DNA from: Methanomicrobiales archaeon
Lineage (GTDB): Archaea > Halobacteriota > Methanomicrobia > Methanomicrobiales > Methanospirillaceae
Reading direction: 5' to 3'
Assembly (NCBI GenBank): GCA_012520015.1
Contig: JAAYPD010000320.1
Location: forward strand, 1-11,126
Length of the DNA: 11,126 nt
Below are positions 1-5,839 of the stretch, one piece after another; position 1 is the stretch's first letter, and the number at the start of each line of letters is the position of its first letter. The notes under the pieces were generated by a model, which saw nothing but the letters and a program-made list of their open reading frames with translations, was not told the DNA's origin and did no database searches. Position numbers and translations under genes: made by a program.

Positions 1-1
1 A

Positions 2-103
2 AAACGGTTTGCCGAACTTATTGTTGAATACCTGCTTGGGAATCCTGAATTTAATGGTCCTCAGGTTGTGCCTGCACCAAACAAGCTGGGTTTTGACATC
101 TGA
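2..103 (+). CDS. C-terminal fragment of an unidentified protein (5' end outside window)
   Basis: Reading from base 2 there is an open frame of 33 codons ending in TGA at 101-103; the start lies upstream of the window. The visible tail runs from KRFAELIVEYLLGNPEF to a terminal NKLGFDI, and a helical stretch followed by a Pro/Asn-rich tail is all that can be said. I do not recognise the family. It counts as a real gene end because it fills the edge up to 15 bases before the stop of the convergent TPR gene, leaving no room for anything else, and because codon use resembles that of neighbouring genes. The other two plus-strand frames are not obviously better. The product is unknown. Confidence 0.5.
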   Translation, partial: KRFAELIVEYLLGNPEFNGPQVVPAPNKLGFDI

Positions 104-118
104 ACACCTCTCATGTTC

Positions 119-1390
119 CTACCTTGTTGCCAGTTTTGATGCCCGTTCAAAACATCGCTCAGCATCCTTCTGCTGTCCGCGTTTTTGAAGAGCTTTTCCC
201 TTGGCAAACCAGGCTACCGAAGATTCTGGGCTGATATCAAGAACCCTGTCAAAGTAAGCTATGGCATTTTTATAATCTCCGCCTTCCATGAGCAGGTTAC
301 CAAGCCTGTACATGGCATCGGTATGCGAGGGATCGCACCTGACCGTCTCGATATAGCACCTTATGGATTCTTCATTATTTCCGGTCTTTTCAAGGATCTG
401 TGCCATTTCGTAATAGGCATGTCCGTTCTGGGGATCGGTCTCCACCACTCTTAGAAAACATGCCGTTGCATTCCGGTATGCCCTGAGTTTTTTGTATGCC
501 ACACCCTTGGCAAACCAGGCGGCGCTGTGTTTCGGGATTATCCGAATCGTTTTATCAAAGTATTCGATGGCTTCCTGTGGGTTTCCCTTCCTGTACAGGG
601 CTTCCTTTCCCATGACCAGGTAAACATCTGCGATGTATTTGTGGTATTTTGTGCTGCCCTGGTCAAGTTCCATAGCTTCTTCGTAAGCTTCTATCGCTTC
701 ATCAAACTGGCCAAGGACCTTGTAGGAGTTACCAAGGAGCAGCCAGGCAGCGATGTAATCAGGTTTTATCTTCAGGCATTTTTTAAAGAACTGGATCGCG
801 GAATGATATCCTCCTATCTTCATGAGGACCCGGCCCTGGTAAAAGAGAAGATCAGGATCATGGGGCTTTTTCTCCAGTGCCTCTTCATATGCCTCTATGG
901 CTTCATGGTACTGCCTTCTTTCAAACAGGTACCTTCCTTTCAGATCCCATGGATACTGGTATAGTGAACTTGTCTTTTTCACCTGATCAAAGAGGATTAT
1001 CGCCTCATCACGTTTTCCAAGTGTCCATAATGCCATCCCTTTCTCATGCAGGGCAGAGCCATAATCAGGATCTGTCTTCAGGATCTTGTTACAGATCTCC
1101 ACGGCTTCAAGGCATCGCATCGGATCCTGGTTCTGAAGGGCGATGAGACGAAGAACTGATGCCCGCATGGTAAGAGCCTCTGGATTTTCAGGGTTGATGT
1201 CCAGTGCCCGGGTAAAGCAGTCGTCGGCACGTTCATATTTTCCAAGGCCAATAAATGCCTTTCCCATCCCGATCCAGCATCCGGGATGGCTTTTGTCAAG
1301 TTCAACCCCATGATTAAAAGTCTGAACTGCAGCTTCAAACTTCTCCTTTGCCAGTTGTGCCTCTCCTTTCTGACAGTAAGGAGTAGCCAT
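119..1390 (-). CDS. Tetratricopeptide repeat (TPR) protein, about 12 repeats
   Basis: The protein consists almost entirely of tandem TPR units of about 34 residues. Roughly twelve can be counted, most ending in the typical helix-B/turn pattern such as LDINPENP, LKIKPDY or LDISPES. Two units are longer (about 40 residues), with insertions after LRLIALQNQD and MGKEALYRKG. There is no signal peptide, membrane segment or extra catalytic domain, so it is probably a cytoplasmic scaffold for protein-protein contacts; the partner is unknown. Large TPR proteins are common in Methanomicrobiales. The frame is open to an ATG at 1429, giving 436 residues. I prefer the ATG at 1390 (423 residues) because an AGGA element lies 7 bases before it and the first TPR begins right there. 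It is the last gene of the minus-strand block, 45 bases or more behind tsr3, and converges on the fragment ending at 103. TPR is certain; the cellular role is not known. Confidence 0.9.
   Translation of the reverse strand: MATPYCQKGEAQLAKEKFEAAVQTFNHGVELDKSHPGCWIGMGKAFIGLGKYERADDCFTRALDINPENPEALTMRASVLRLIALQNQDPMRCLEAVEICNKILKTDPDYGSALHEKGMALWTLGKRDEAIILFDQVKKTSSLYQYPWDLKGRYLFERRQYHEAIEAYEEALEKKPHDPDLLFYQGRVLMKIGGYHSAIQFFKKCLKIKPDYIAAWLLLGNSYKVLGQFDEAIEAYEEAMELDQGSTKYHKYIADVYLVMGKEALYRKGNPQEAIEYFDKTIRIIPKHSAAWFAKGVAYKKLRAYRNATACFLRVVETDPQNGHAYYEMAQILEKTGNNEESIRCYIETVRCDPSHTDAMYRLGNLLMEGGDYKNAIAYFDRVLDISPESSVAWFAKGKALQKRGQQKDAERCFERASKLATR
198..520. repeat. 17-bp exact direct repeat inside the TPR gene, spaced three TPR units
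   Basis: The 17 bases CCCTTGGCAAACCAGGC occur at 198-214 and again at 504-520. The offset is 306 bases, which is exactly 102 codons or three 34-residue repeats. Both copies encode the helix-A segment AWFAKG on the minus strand. This fits an internal duplication of a three-repeat block or conversion between repeats; conserved codon choice alone is possible but less likely for 17 identical bases. Confidence 0.75.
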
Positions 1391-1460
1391 GCTCTCTTCC
1401 TGTCCGGAGATCCAGGTTCGTATCCCCATCTGCTACCAACTTCTATGGGTTTTTCTCAGT

Positions 1461-1468
1461 ACTTAAAG
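1461..1468 (-). promoter_or_regulatory. Possible TATA box for the TPR gene
   Basis: On the minus strand the 45-base gap between tsr3 and the TPR frame contains CTTTAAGTA, which resembles an archaeal TATA element. It is 30-40 bases before the ATG at 1429 and about 75 before the preferred ATG at 1390. This would give the TPR gene its own promoter in addition to read-through from tsr3. The match is weak and rests on position and A/T content only. Confidence 0.25.
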
Positions 1469-1474
1469 AGTCTG

Positions 1475-1969
1475 TCAGAAAAATTCGCCCTGGATTGCTA
1501 TGACTTCCAGGCTGTTTTCTGCCTGTGCATAAGCCGAAAGTGGTTCTTCATTAAGCTGTAAAAACCTGATTCCCCAACCTATTTTGGATAAAATCTCCTC
1601 CGCCTGCTCTCTCTCTCCAAGTATGACGAGTGCCGCGGCCATGGCCTCTGCAGAGGTGAGACGAAAAGTCCTTCCAAAGTTCACCGGGTTTGCAGCAAGA
1701 AGGTATGGGAGGGCACGTTTAAACTTCCATGAACGGACCTTTTCAGTGTCAAGGACTTCCCATGAACAGTCGAGTGCGGTGATAGTTCTTGTCCTCTTAC
1801 GGTCGGCAGGGGAGAGAGCCTGCTCAGCAGTTGGGTCAAGGATGAGGCTTGTCCGTGGAATATCCGAGAGCCTGGATAAGAGCCTGACCATCCCTGCCCG
1901 CTCCAGTTTTTTCATCGTGCATTTCCTGGGATCGCATGTATTATCCCGGTATGCAAGCAGGGGGATCAC
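1475..1969 (-). CDS. tsr3: Tsr3-type 16S rRNA aminocarboxypropyltransferase (DUF367)
   Basis: The product (164 residues) matches the archaeal Tsr3/DUF367 family along its whole length. An N-terminal CDPRKC motif lies at 12-17, DCSWE at 67-71, the family hallmark RALPYLLAANPVNFG at 85-99 and LTSAEA at 104-109. In yeast and archaea Tsr3 transfers the 3-amino-3-carboxypropyl group of S-adenosylmethionine to a hypermodified uridine in small-subunit rRNA during late ribosome assembly in the cytoplasm. The start codon is GTG at 1969-1967, chosen because it places the CDPRKC motif at the usual distance from the N-terminus. It overlaps the ribL stop codon as GTGA, so translation is probably coupled to ribL. 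Length is normal for the archaeal form, which lacks the long C-terminal tail of eukaryotic Tsr3. Function is transferred from the family, and the motifs are unambiguous. Confidence 0.9.
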   Translation of the reverse strand: MIPLLAYRDNTCDPRKCTMKKLERAGMVRLLSRLSDIPRTSLILDPTAEQALSPADRKRTRTITALDCSWEVLDTEKVRSWKFKRALPYLLAANPVNFGRTFRLTSAEAMAAALVILGEREQAEEILSKIGWGIRFLQLNEEPLSAYAQAENSLEVIAIQGEFF

Positions 1970-2436
1970 TTCTCTTCACGCCTGTCCGGGTTTTCATTTT
2001 CGCCAGGCCTGTCTTGCGGGTGCGATCGCTGAACTATCTCCCTGACAATTCCACGGGAACTGGTAAACGGGGAGTCTGAATATTGTGATATTCTTACTAT
2101 CTCCGTGATGATGCCCTGCTTTTCCAATGAGGCCCTGATCGTTTCAGGATCAAAAAGCTGGTTGCATCCAAGGGTGATGATATCAGGTTTTATCTCCCTT
2201 ATCGGCCTGAACATGTCCTCGAGATCGCCAAGTATGGCATGAGTGACCGGCTTTAAAGCTTCAACCATGACCCGCCTCTGCTCTTCAGGTATGACCGGCC
2301 TTGGTTTGTGGCGGATGTTTACATCACGGGCGATGATGACAAATAGTTCATCACCAAGTTTTGCAGACTCATGCAGGTACCAGAGATGACCAGGGTGGAG
2401 AATATCAAATGTTCCGGTTGCTACAACCCGTGTCAT
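1966..2436 (-). CDS. ribL: Archaeal FAD synthetase (FMN adenylyltransferase) RibL
   Basis: This 156-residue nucleotidyltransferase opens with VVATGTFDILHPGHL, in which HPGH (14-17) is the HxGH nucleotide-binding signature. It continues with HKPRPVIPEEQR (43-54) and the C-terminal TSSRGIV (125-131), corresponding to the ISSTRI-like motif of the cytidylyltransferase superfamily. Within that superfamily the overall pattern fits archaeal RibL, which adenylylates FMN to FAD, rather than glycerol-3-phosphate cytidylyltransferase. A strong ribosome-binding site AAGGTGG lies at 2441-2447, four bases before the ATG. The start overlaps the stop of the JAMM gene as ATGA and the end overlaps tsr3 as GTGA. 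The last 20 residues are highly charged and likely disordered. Residue 91 is Cys (LGCNQ) where I would expect an aromatic residue in many homologues. FAD synthetase is the best call; generic cytidylyltransferase annotation is the likely alternative label. Confidence 0.88.
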   Translation of the reverse strand: MTRVVATGTFDILHPGHLWYLHESAKLGDELFVIIARDVNIRHKPRPVIPEEQRRVMVEALKPVTHAILGDLEDMFRPIREIKPDIITLGCNQLFDPETIRASLEKQGIITEIVRISQYSDSPFTSSRGIVREIVQRSHPQDRPGENENPDRREEK

Positions 2437-2804
2437 GGCACCACCTTAAGCTTAAATGGTGTTCCGTCAGGGGAAAAACAGCCCCAGTCATCCGGGCCAT
2501 AAGGATCTGCGACAATGATATGCCTGCTGCCACTAACAGAGAAAAACCTGATGTCAGCGTCAGACGGCCTGATTATCCCGTTCGGATGACTATGGGCACT
2601 TCCTATGATATTCATGCTGATAGGAACCATGTCAAAAGGAACCTGTGCACTTGCTCTTCCCCCGATTGAACCTGGAATCAGATTTATATCAGATATTACT
2701 CCTGACTCTGCAGAGAGCAAAGCTGCGAACTCACGGGGGTGTGACTCTCGTCCCATTGCCAGCAGAAGATCAAGAATGTCTTTTTGTATTGCATAGATGT
2801 TCAT
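2433..2804 (-). CDS. JAMM/MPN (Mov34) family zinc metalloprotein
   Basis: This is a single minimal MPN domain of 123 residues. It carries a complete JAMM zinc site: HSHP at 71-74 followed by Ser81 and Asp84 gives the exact H-x-H-x7-S-x2-D pattern, and Glu25 (HPREFAALL) is the upstream catalytic acid. Proteins of this family hydrolyse isopeptide bonds to ubiquitin-like modifiers; archaeal members such as HvJAMM1 cleave SAMP conjugates. Others are linked to sulfur-carrier processing. Which substrate this one uses cannot be read from the sequence. The intact metal ligands argue for an active enzyme. A GGAAGGA element lies about 12 bases before the ATG, in the 54-base gap behind the dihydropteroate synthase-like gene. 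Its stop overlaps the ribL start by four bases. The fold and metal site are confident; the biological target is unknown. Confidence 0.88.
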   Translation of the reverse strand: MNIYAIQKDILDLLLAMGRESHPREFAALLSAESGVISDINLIPGSIGGRASAQVPFDMVPISMNIIGSAHSHPNGIIRPSDADIRFFSVSGSRHIIVADPYGPDDWGCFSPDGTPFKLKVVP

Positions 2805-2858
2805 AATCCGGTACTATCCTTCCTACCAGTCGGTCCTGATGATACATGGTTATTGTGC

Positions 2859-4274
2859 TCAGAATGGTCCGTCCTGTTCAAAGCTTCTTGCAAACCGGAG
2901 GGCCAGATCTGCCTTGAATAACTCTGCTCCAAGATATCCTGCATGATCAAGCAGTGATATTCCATCCATCCGAATGATAGTGTGTAATACATCCTGCCAG
3001 TTCGCACCTTTTATCGCAATCCTGTTTCGCACGGCAACGATGCATCCATCTTCAATACCTATCCTGAAGTTGCCGCGGGGATCATAGGTTATCTCGCGGG
3101 GCATCCGATCTGCCCAGATAACTTCTGAGTATTCAAGAGGCGGCTCTCTTCTCTTACGTTTTTCTTTTATTCTGAACAGATCGATGCCGAGATCTTTTGG
3201 ATAAGGTCGGCCCTGCATCAGTGCCATCATCATGGTTGCGGTGCGCATTTCAGAGACACACCCGGCTGTTTTGTCACTATGTTCACTGCAGAAGATGACA
3301 GACGAGCCGGTCTCGTAGGCCATCCCGGCAAGGAGGGCACACATTCCGGTCGAGTCTGCATCAAGGAGCTCAATGACATTTCCGGCACCAAAAAAGAGCG
3401 GATAACCAGGATCTGAAAACCCGGACAGAGACTTTACAAGTCCCAGGCCGCAGGGCTGCAGAACCGGGTCGGCGATGATATGACAGATTCCGCATTCCTC
3501 TGCCATCCTGATGTTTGAAAGAAGATCAGCTTCTCCTGGAATGATGACCGCACCACATCCTGCCTTTGCGACTTTCTCTCCAACAAGAGGGATGTTCTCC
3601 TCCTGGAGAGAGAGGATGAGATCTGCACGGAATAGTGATGCCTCGATAAGGGCGGGATCCTGAGTGTCTATGGCAAGTGGCTGGCTGATATCCTGGAGCT
3701 TGTGAAATACTGCGCGAACATCTTCAGGAGTTGCATCAAAACCAAACCCAAGGTCCACAATATCAGCCCCTTCATAAAAGAACCGGAGGACCTTTCCACG
3801 GATATCCGGGCTTTTATGTGCGTCCATGATCTCGGCCAGCACTTTTATCCTGGTACCATTGCCTATCCTGACTCCACGGAGAGAGAAGACTGGCTCCCTT
3901 GCCTCTTCAAGCTCAGATATCTTCTTGTATGCCTCTCTCTTTCGTTCTTCAGACAAAAACTCATCTGCCGGGATCTCCCTGGACAACTCAGTCTTTCCAA
4001 TAAGCGGGAGTACAAGGCTGAGGTCTGCGGCATGACGTGGTCCCAGGTAAACTGGAATGCCTGTCTTCTGTTCCACTTCTTTAAATGACGCCGTGCACAT
4101 CCCGGAGACCAGGACAAGATCATAGGATGGATCAGAACGCAGGAGAGAGAGAACCTGTGACGGGGTGAGGAATGAGGCAAGTTCTCCGGTCTCAACCACG
4201 TCCGCGTCAAGTTCCCTTGCAGCCTCCTTTACAATGTTGTAAGTAACCCTTCCGGTAGGCAGTAGGATCCTCAT
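2859..4274 (-). CDS. Dihydropteroate synthase-like protein (archaeal, TIGR00284 type)
   Basis: From the chosen ATG the product is 471 residues in three parts. An N-terminal region (about 1-140) begins MRILLPTGRVTYNIVKEAA and contains LVLVSGMCTASF. The central region resembles dihydropteroate synthase: GADIVDLGFGFDATPEDV, then LAIDTQDPALIEAS, and later VLQPCGLGLVKSL. A C-terminal segment begins near DRMPREITYDPRGNFRIG and resembles the DUF4346 (slr0651-like) domain. This domain order is the one described for the archaeal dihydropteroate synthase-related family, which occurs in archaea lacking the bacterial enzyme. A role in tetrahydromethanopterin synthesis is often supposed but not proven for this family. 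The frame extends to an ATG at 4346, but that would overlap the divergent PHP gene by 27 bases; MRILLPTGR is the natural start. It is the first gene of the minus-strand block. Confidence 0.85.
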   Translation of the reverse strand: MRILLPTGRVTYNIVKEAARELDADVVETGELASFLTPSQVLSLLRSDPSYDLVLVSGMCTASFKEVEQKTGIPVYLGPRHAADLSLVLPLIGKTELSREIPADEFLSEERKREAYKKISELEEAREPVFSLRGVRIGNGTRIKVLAEIMDAHKSPDIRGKVLRFFYEGADIVDLGFGFDATPEDVRAVFHKLQDISQPLAIDTQDPALIEASLFRADLILSLQEENIPLVGEKVAKAGCGAVIIPGEADLLSNIRMAEECGICHIIADPVLQPCGLGLVKSLSGFSDPGYPLFFGAGNVIELLDADSTGMCALLAGMAYETGSSVIFCSEHSDKTAGCVSEMRTATMMMALMQGRPYPKDLGIDLFRIKEKRKRREPPLEYSEVIWADRMPREITYDPRGNFRIGIEDGCIVAVRNRIAIKGANWQDVLHTIIRMDGISLLDHAGYLGAELFKADLALRFARSFEQDGPF

Positions 4275-4281
4275 CACCCTT

Positions 4282-4290
4282 TTCTTAATA
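4282..4290 (+). promoter_or_regulatory. Putative TATA element for the PHP-truA genes
   Basis: TTCTTAATA lies about 34 bases before the ATG at 4320, within the same 45-base divergent region as the opposing promoter. It would give a very short leader. The motif is weak, and the neighbouring A-rich stretch at 4301-4308 is too close to the start to serve this gene. Confidence 0.25.
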
Positions 4291-4297
4291 CCGGGAA

Positions 4298-4310
4298 GAT
4301 AAAAATAATG
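4298..4310 (-). promoter_or_regulatory. Putative TATA element for the dihydropteroate synthase-like gene
   Basis: Read on the minus strand this A/T stretch is CATTATTTTTATC, centred about 30 bases before the ATG at 4274. With the usual 25-27 base distance from TATA box to transcription start, the message would have only a few bases of leader. The lack of a properly spaced ribosome-binding site in front of that ATG is compatible with this. Assigned from position and base composition only. Confidence 0.4.
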
Positions 4311-4319
4311 TAGTAAGAG

Positions 4320-4985
4320 ATGCTGAACGCCGATCTCCACATCCATACCTCCTGTTCAAAGGACGGTGAAAGCACGGTTGAACAGGTGCTTGCAGCTGCT
4401 GTCAGGGCAGGGCTGGATGTGATAGCCATAACTGATCATGACACGATGGATGGATACAGGATAGCCTGTGAGCTGACAACAGATCTCCTGGTAATCCCCG
4501 GGGTTGAAGTTTCAACCAAAGACGGGCATCTTATCGCGCTTGGCATTGAAAAAGCCCCTCTGCCGGGGTTTCCCATCCCTGACACCATCCGGGAAGTGAA
4601 GAATGCCGGAGGAGTTACAATTCTTCCTCACCCTTTTCACAGGTACAGGCATGGTGCTGCCTTAAAATGCCCAGGATCATTTACAGCTGCTGACGCCATA
4701 GAGGTGTACAACAGCAGGTACGTGATACCCCATGCTAACAAGAAGGCGATGCGGCTTGCACGTGCCATGGGAAAGCCCGTTGTCGCAGGGAGTGATGCAC
4801 ATAATGCAAGGTTTATCGGGTATGGAAGGACCCTGATAGATGCAGAGAAGAATGTTCCATCTGTTTTAAAAGCCATCAAAGAAGGAAGAACACAGCCTGC
4901 CGGAAGAAAAACGCCGGTGAGAGTTTATACAAAACAGTCTTTGCGAAATTCATGGCGGAAGATCCGGGGCAGACTTCACGGGTAA
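4320..4985 (+). CDS. PHP-domain metal-dependent phosphoesterase
   Basis: The 221-residue product has the full PHP metal-binding set. DLHIHT at 5-10 supplies Asp5, His7 and His9; ITDHDTM at 37-43 supplies Asp39 and His40; GVEVS gives Glu63 with His70 nearby; LPHPFHR at 102-108 gives His104; and GSDAH at 157-161 gives Asp159 and His161. The single-domain architecture matches the stand-alone predicted phosphoesterases (TrpH/YciV-like), not polymerase or histidinol-phosphatase fusions. Family members remove phosphate from nucleotides or small phosphate esters. The natural substrate here is unknown. The C-terminal 30 residues are strongly basic. The start ATG lies 45 bases from the divergent dihydropteroate synthase-like gene, and the 3' end overlaps truA by 34 bases, so the two are probably cotranscribed. 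Domain call is secure; substrate is open. Confidence 0.88.
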   Translation: MLNADLHIHTSCSKDGESTVEQVLAAAVRAGLDVIAITDHDTMDGYRIACELTTDLLVIPGVEVSTKDGHLIALGIEKAPLPGFPIPDTIREVKNAGGVTILPHPFHRYRHGAALKCPGSFTAADAIEVYNSRYVIPHANKKAMRLARAMGKPVVAGSDAHNARFIGYGRTLIDAEKNVPSVLKAIKEGRTQPAGRKTPVRVYTKQSLRNSWRKIRGRLHG

Positions 4986-5791
4986 GACTGGCCTTTCGGA
5001 TTGGGTACATAGGAACCTCGTTTTTTGGTTCACAGTACCAGCCTGGTATCAGGACCGTTGAAGGGGAGATTGAATCAGCATGTATGAGGGCTGGGAAAAT
5101 ATCTGGTCGCAAGGATTCAGGGCTTGCACTTTCGGGCAGGACTGATCGTGGTGTCCACGCAAGAAACCAGGTTCTTGCCTTCTCTACCCATTGCCCGGAT
5201 CGTGCTGTCCGTGCACTGAACGGGCAGCTGCCCTATGACATCTGGGTCAATTCCTGGGCCTATGTTCCTGATTCTTTTTACCCAAGGTATGATGTCATCA
5301 GCCGGACGTACCGTTACTATTATAGCAGGACTCCTTCAGATGTCAGCGCCATGAAGGCCGCCGCCGGGCTGTTTAAAGGGACGCACGATTTTCGCTGCTT
5401 TGCCAGGGTTGAACCAGGAAAAAATCCTGTAAAGACCATCGACCACATAGAGATCATATCAGGAAAAGATGGATGCCTGCTGGAGATCTCGGCACAGGGC
5501 TTTTTATGGCACATGGTCAGGTGTATTGCGGGTGCACTTCTTCAGGTATCAGAGGGAACACTGACTGCCGCGGAGCTTTTATACTACCTCTCCGGGGAAT
5601 GTAAAAACAAGGTTAAACCTGCGTCCCCTGACGGTCTTATCCTCTGGGATGTGGATACAGATCTTGACTGGCAGGAGATGACGATACCGAATCTGAAAAC
5701 CGGGAGGATTATCAGGAAGTCTGAAGAGCTCTTACTTCTTGGAAAGGTATACTCCCTTCTGCTCTCCGGCCGGGATGAAAAACCCGAATAG
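4952..5791 (+). CDS. truA: tRNA pseudouridine synthase TruA (positions 38-40)
   Basis: The product (279 residues) is a TruA-family enzyme that isomerises uridine to pseudouridine in the tRNA anticodon arm. The catalytic aspartate is Asp65 in ALSGRTDRGVHA. Other family features are GYIGTSFFGSQYQPG near 18-32, the segment SRTYRYYYSR, a FKGTHDFRCFAR stretch and FLWHMVRCIAGALL. The start at 4952 overlaps the PHP gene by 34 bases; no alternative ATG or GTG lies between it and the conserved RLAFRIGYIG, so this start is forced. There is no clear ribosome-binding site in front of it, which suggests translational coupling to the upstream gene. The length is close to that of other archaeal and bacterial TruA proteins, and nothing is missing. 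It is followed by a 48-base gap before recQ. Confidence 0.93.
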   Translation: MAEDPGQTSRVRLAFRIGYIGTSFFGSQYQPGIRTVEGEIESACMRAGKISGRKDSGLALSGRTDRGVHARNQVLAFSTHCPDRAVRALNGQLPYDIWVNSWAYVPDSFYPRYDVISRTYRYYYSRTPSDVSAMKAAAGLFKGTHDFRCFARVEPGKNPVKTIDHIEIISGKDGCLLEISAQGFLWHMVRCIAGALLQVSEGTLTAAELLYYLSGECKNKVKPASPDGLILWDVDTDLDWQEMTIPNLKTGRIIRKSEELLLLGKVYSLLLSGRDEKPE

Positions 5792-5800
5792 CCTATATGA
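5792..5800 (+). promoter_or_regulatory. Possible TATA box for recQ
   Basis: CCTATATGA immediately follows the truA stop and is centred about 44 bases before the recQ ATG at 5840. It could start a separate recQ transcript with a leader of about 18 bases. The match to an archaeal TATA consensus is partial. Confidence 0.25.
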
Positions 5801-5839
5801 ATCGTTTTCTGAAATGGCCTGTTACCCCATGTTAAAAAG

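Noticed and set aside
527..964. 145-codon open frame on the plus strand inside the TPR gene
   Set aside because: It is fully antisense to the TPR coding region, has no recognisable domain, and its composition reflects the complement of repetitive TPR codons.
2801..3007. 68-codon minus-strand frame across the dihydropteroate synthase-like/JAMM junction
   Set aside because: It mostly overlaps the end of the dihydropteroate synthase-like gene in another frame, with no family resemblance or ribosome-binding site.
3702..4088. 128-codon plus-strand frame inside the dihydropteroate synthase-like gene
   Set aside because: Antisense shadow of a well-supported coding region; no domain seen.
4275..4346. 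24-residue N-terminal extension of the dihydropteroate synthase-like protein from ATG 4346
   Set aside because: It would overlap the start of the divergent PHP gene, does not resemble the family, and the conserved N-terminus begins at the ATG at 4274.
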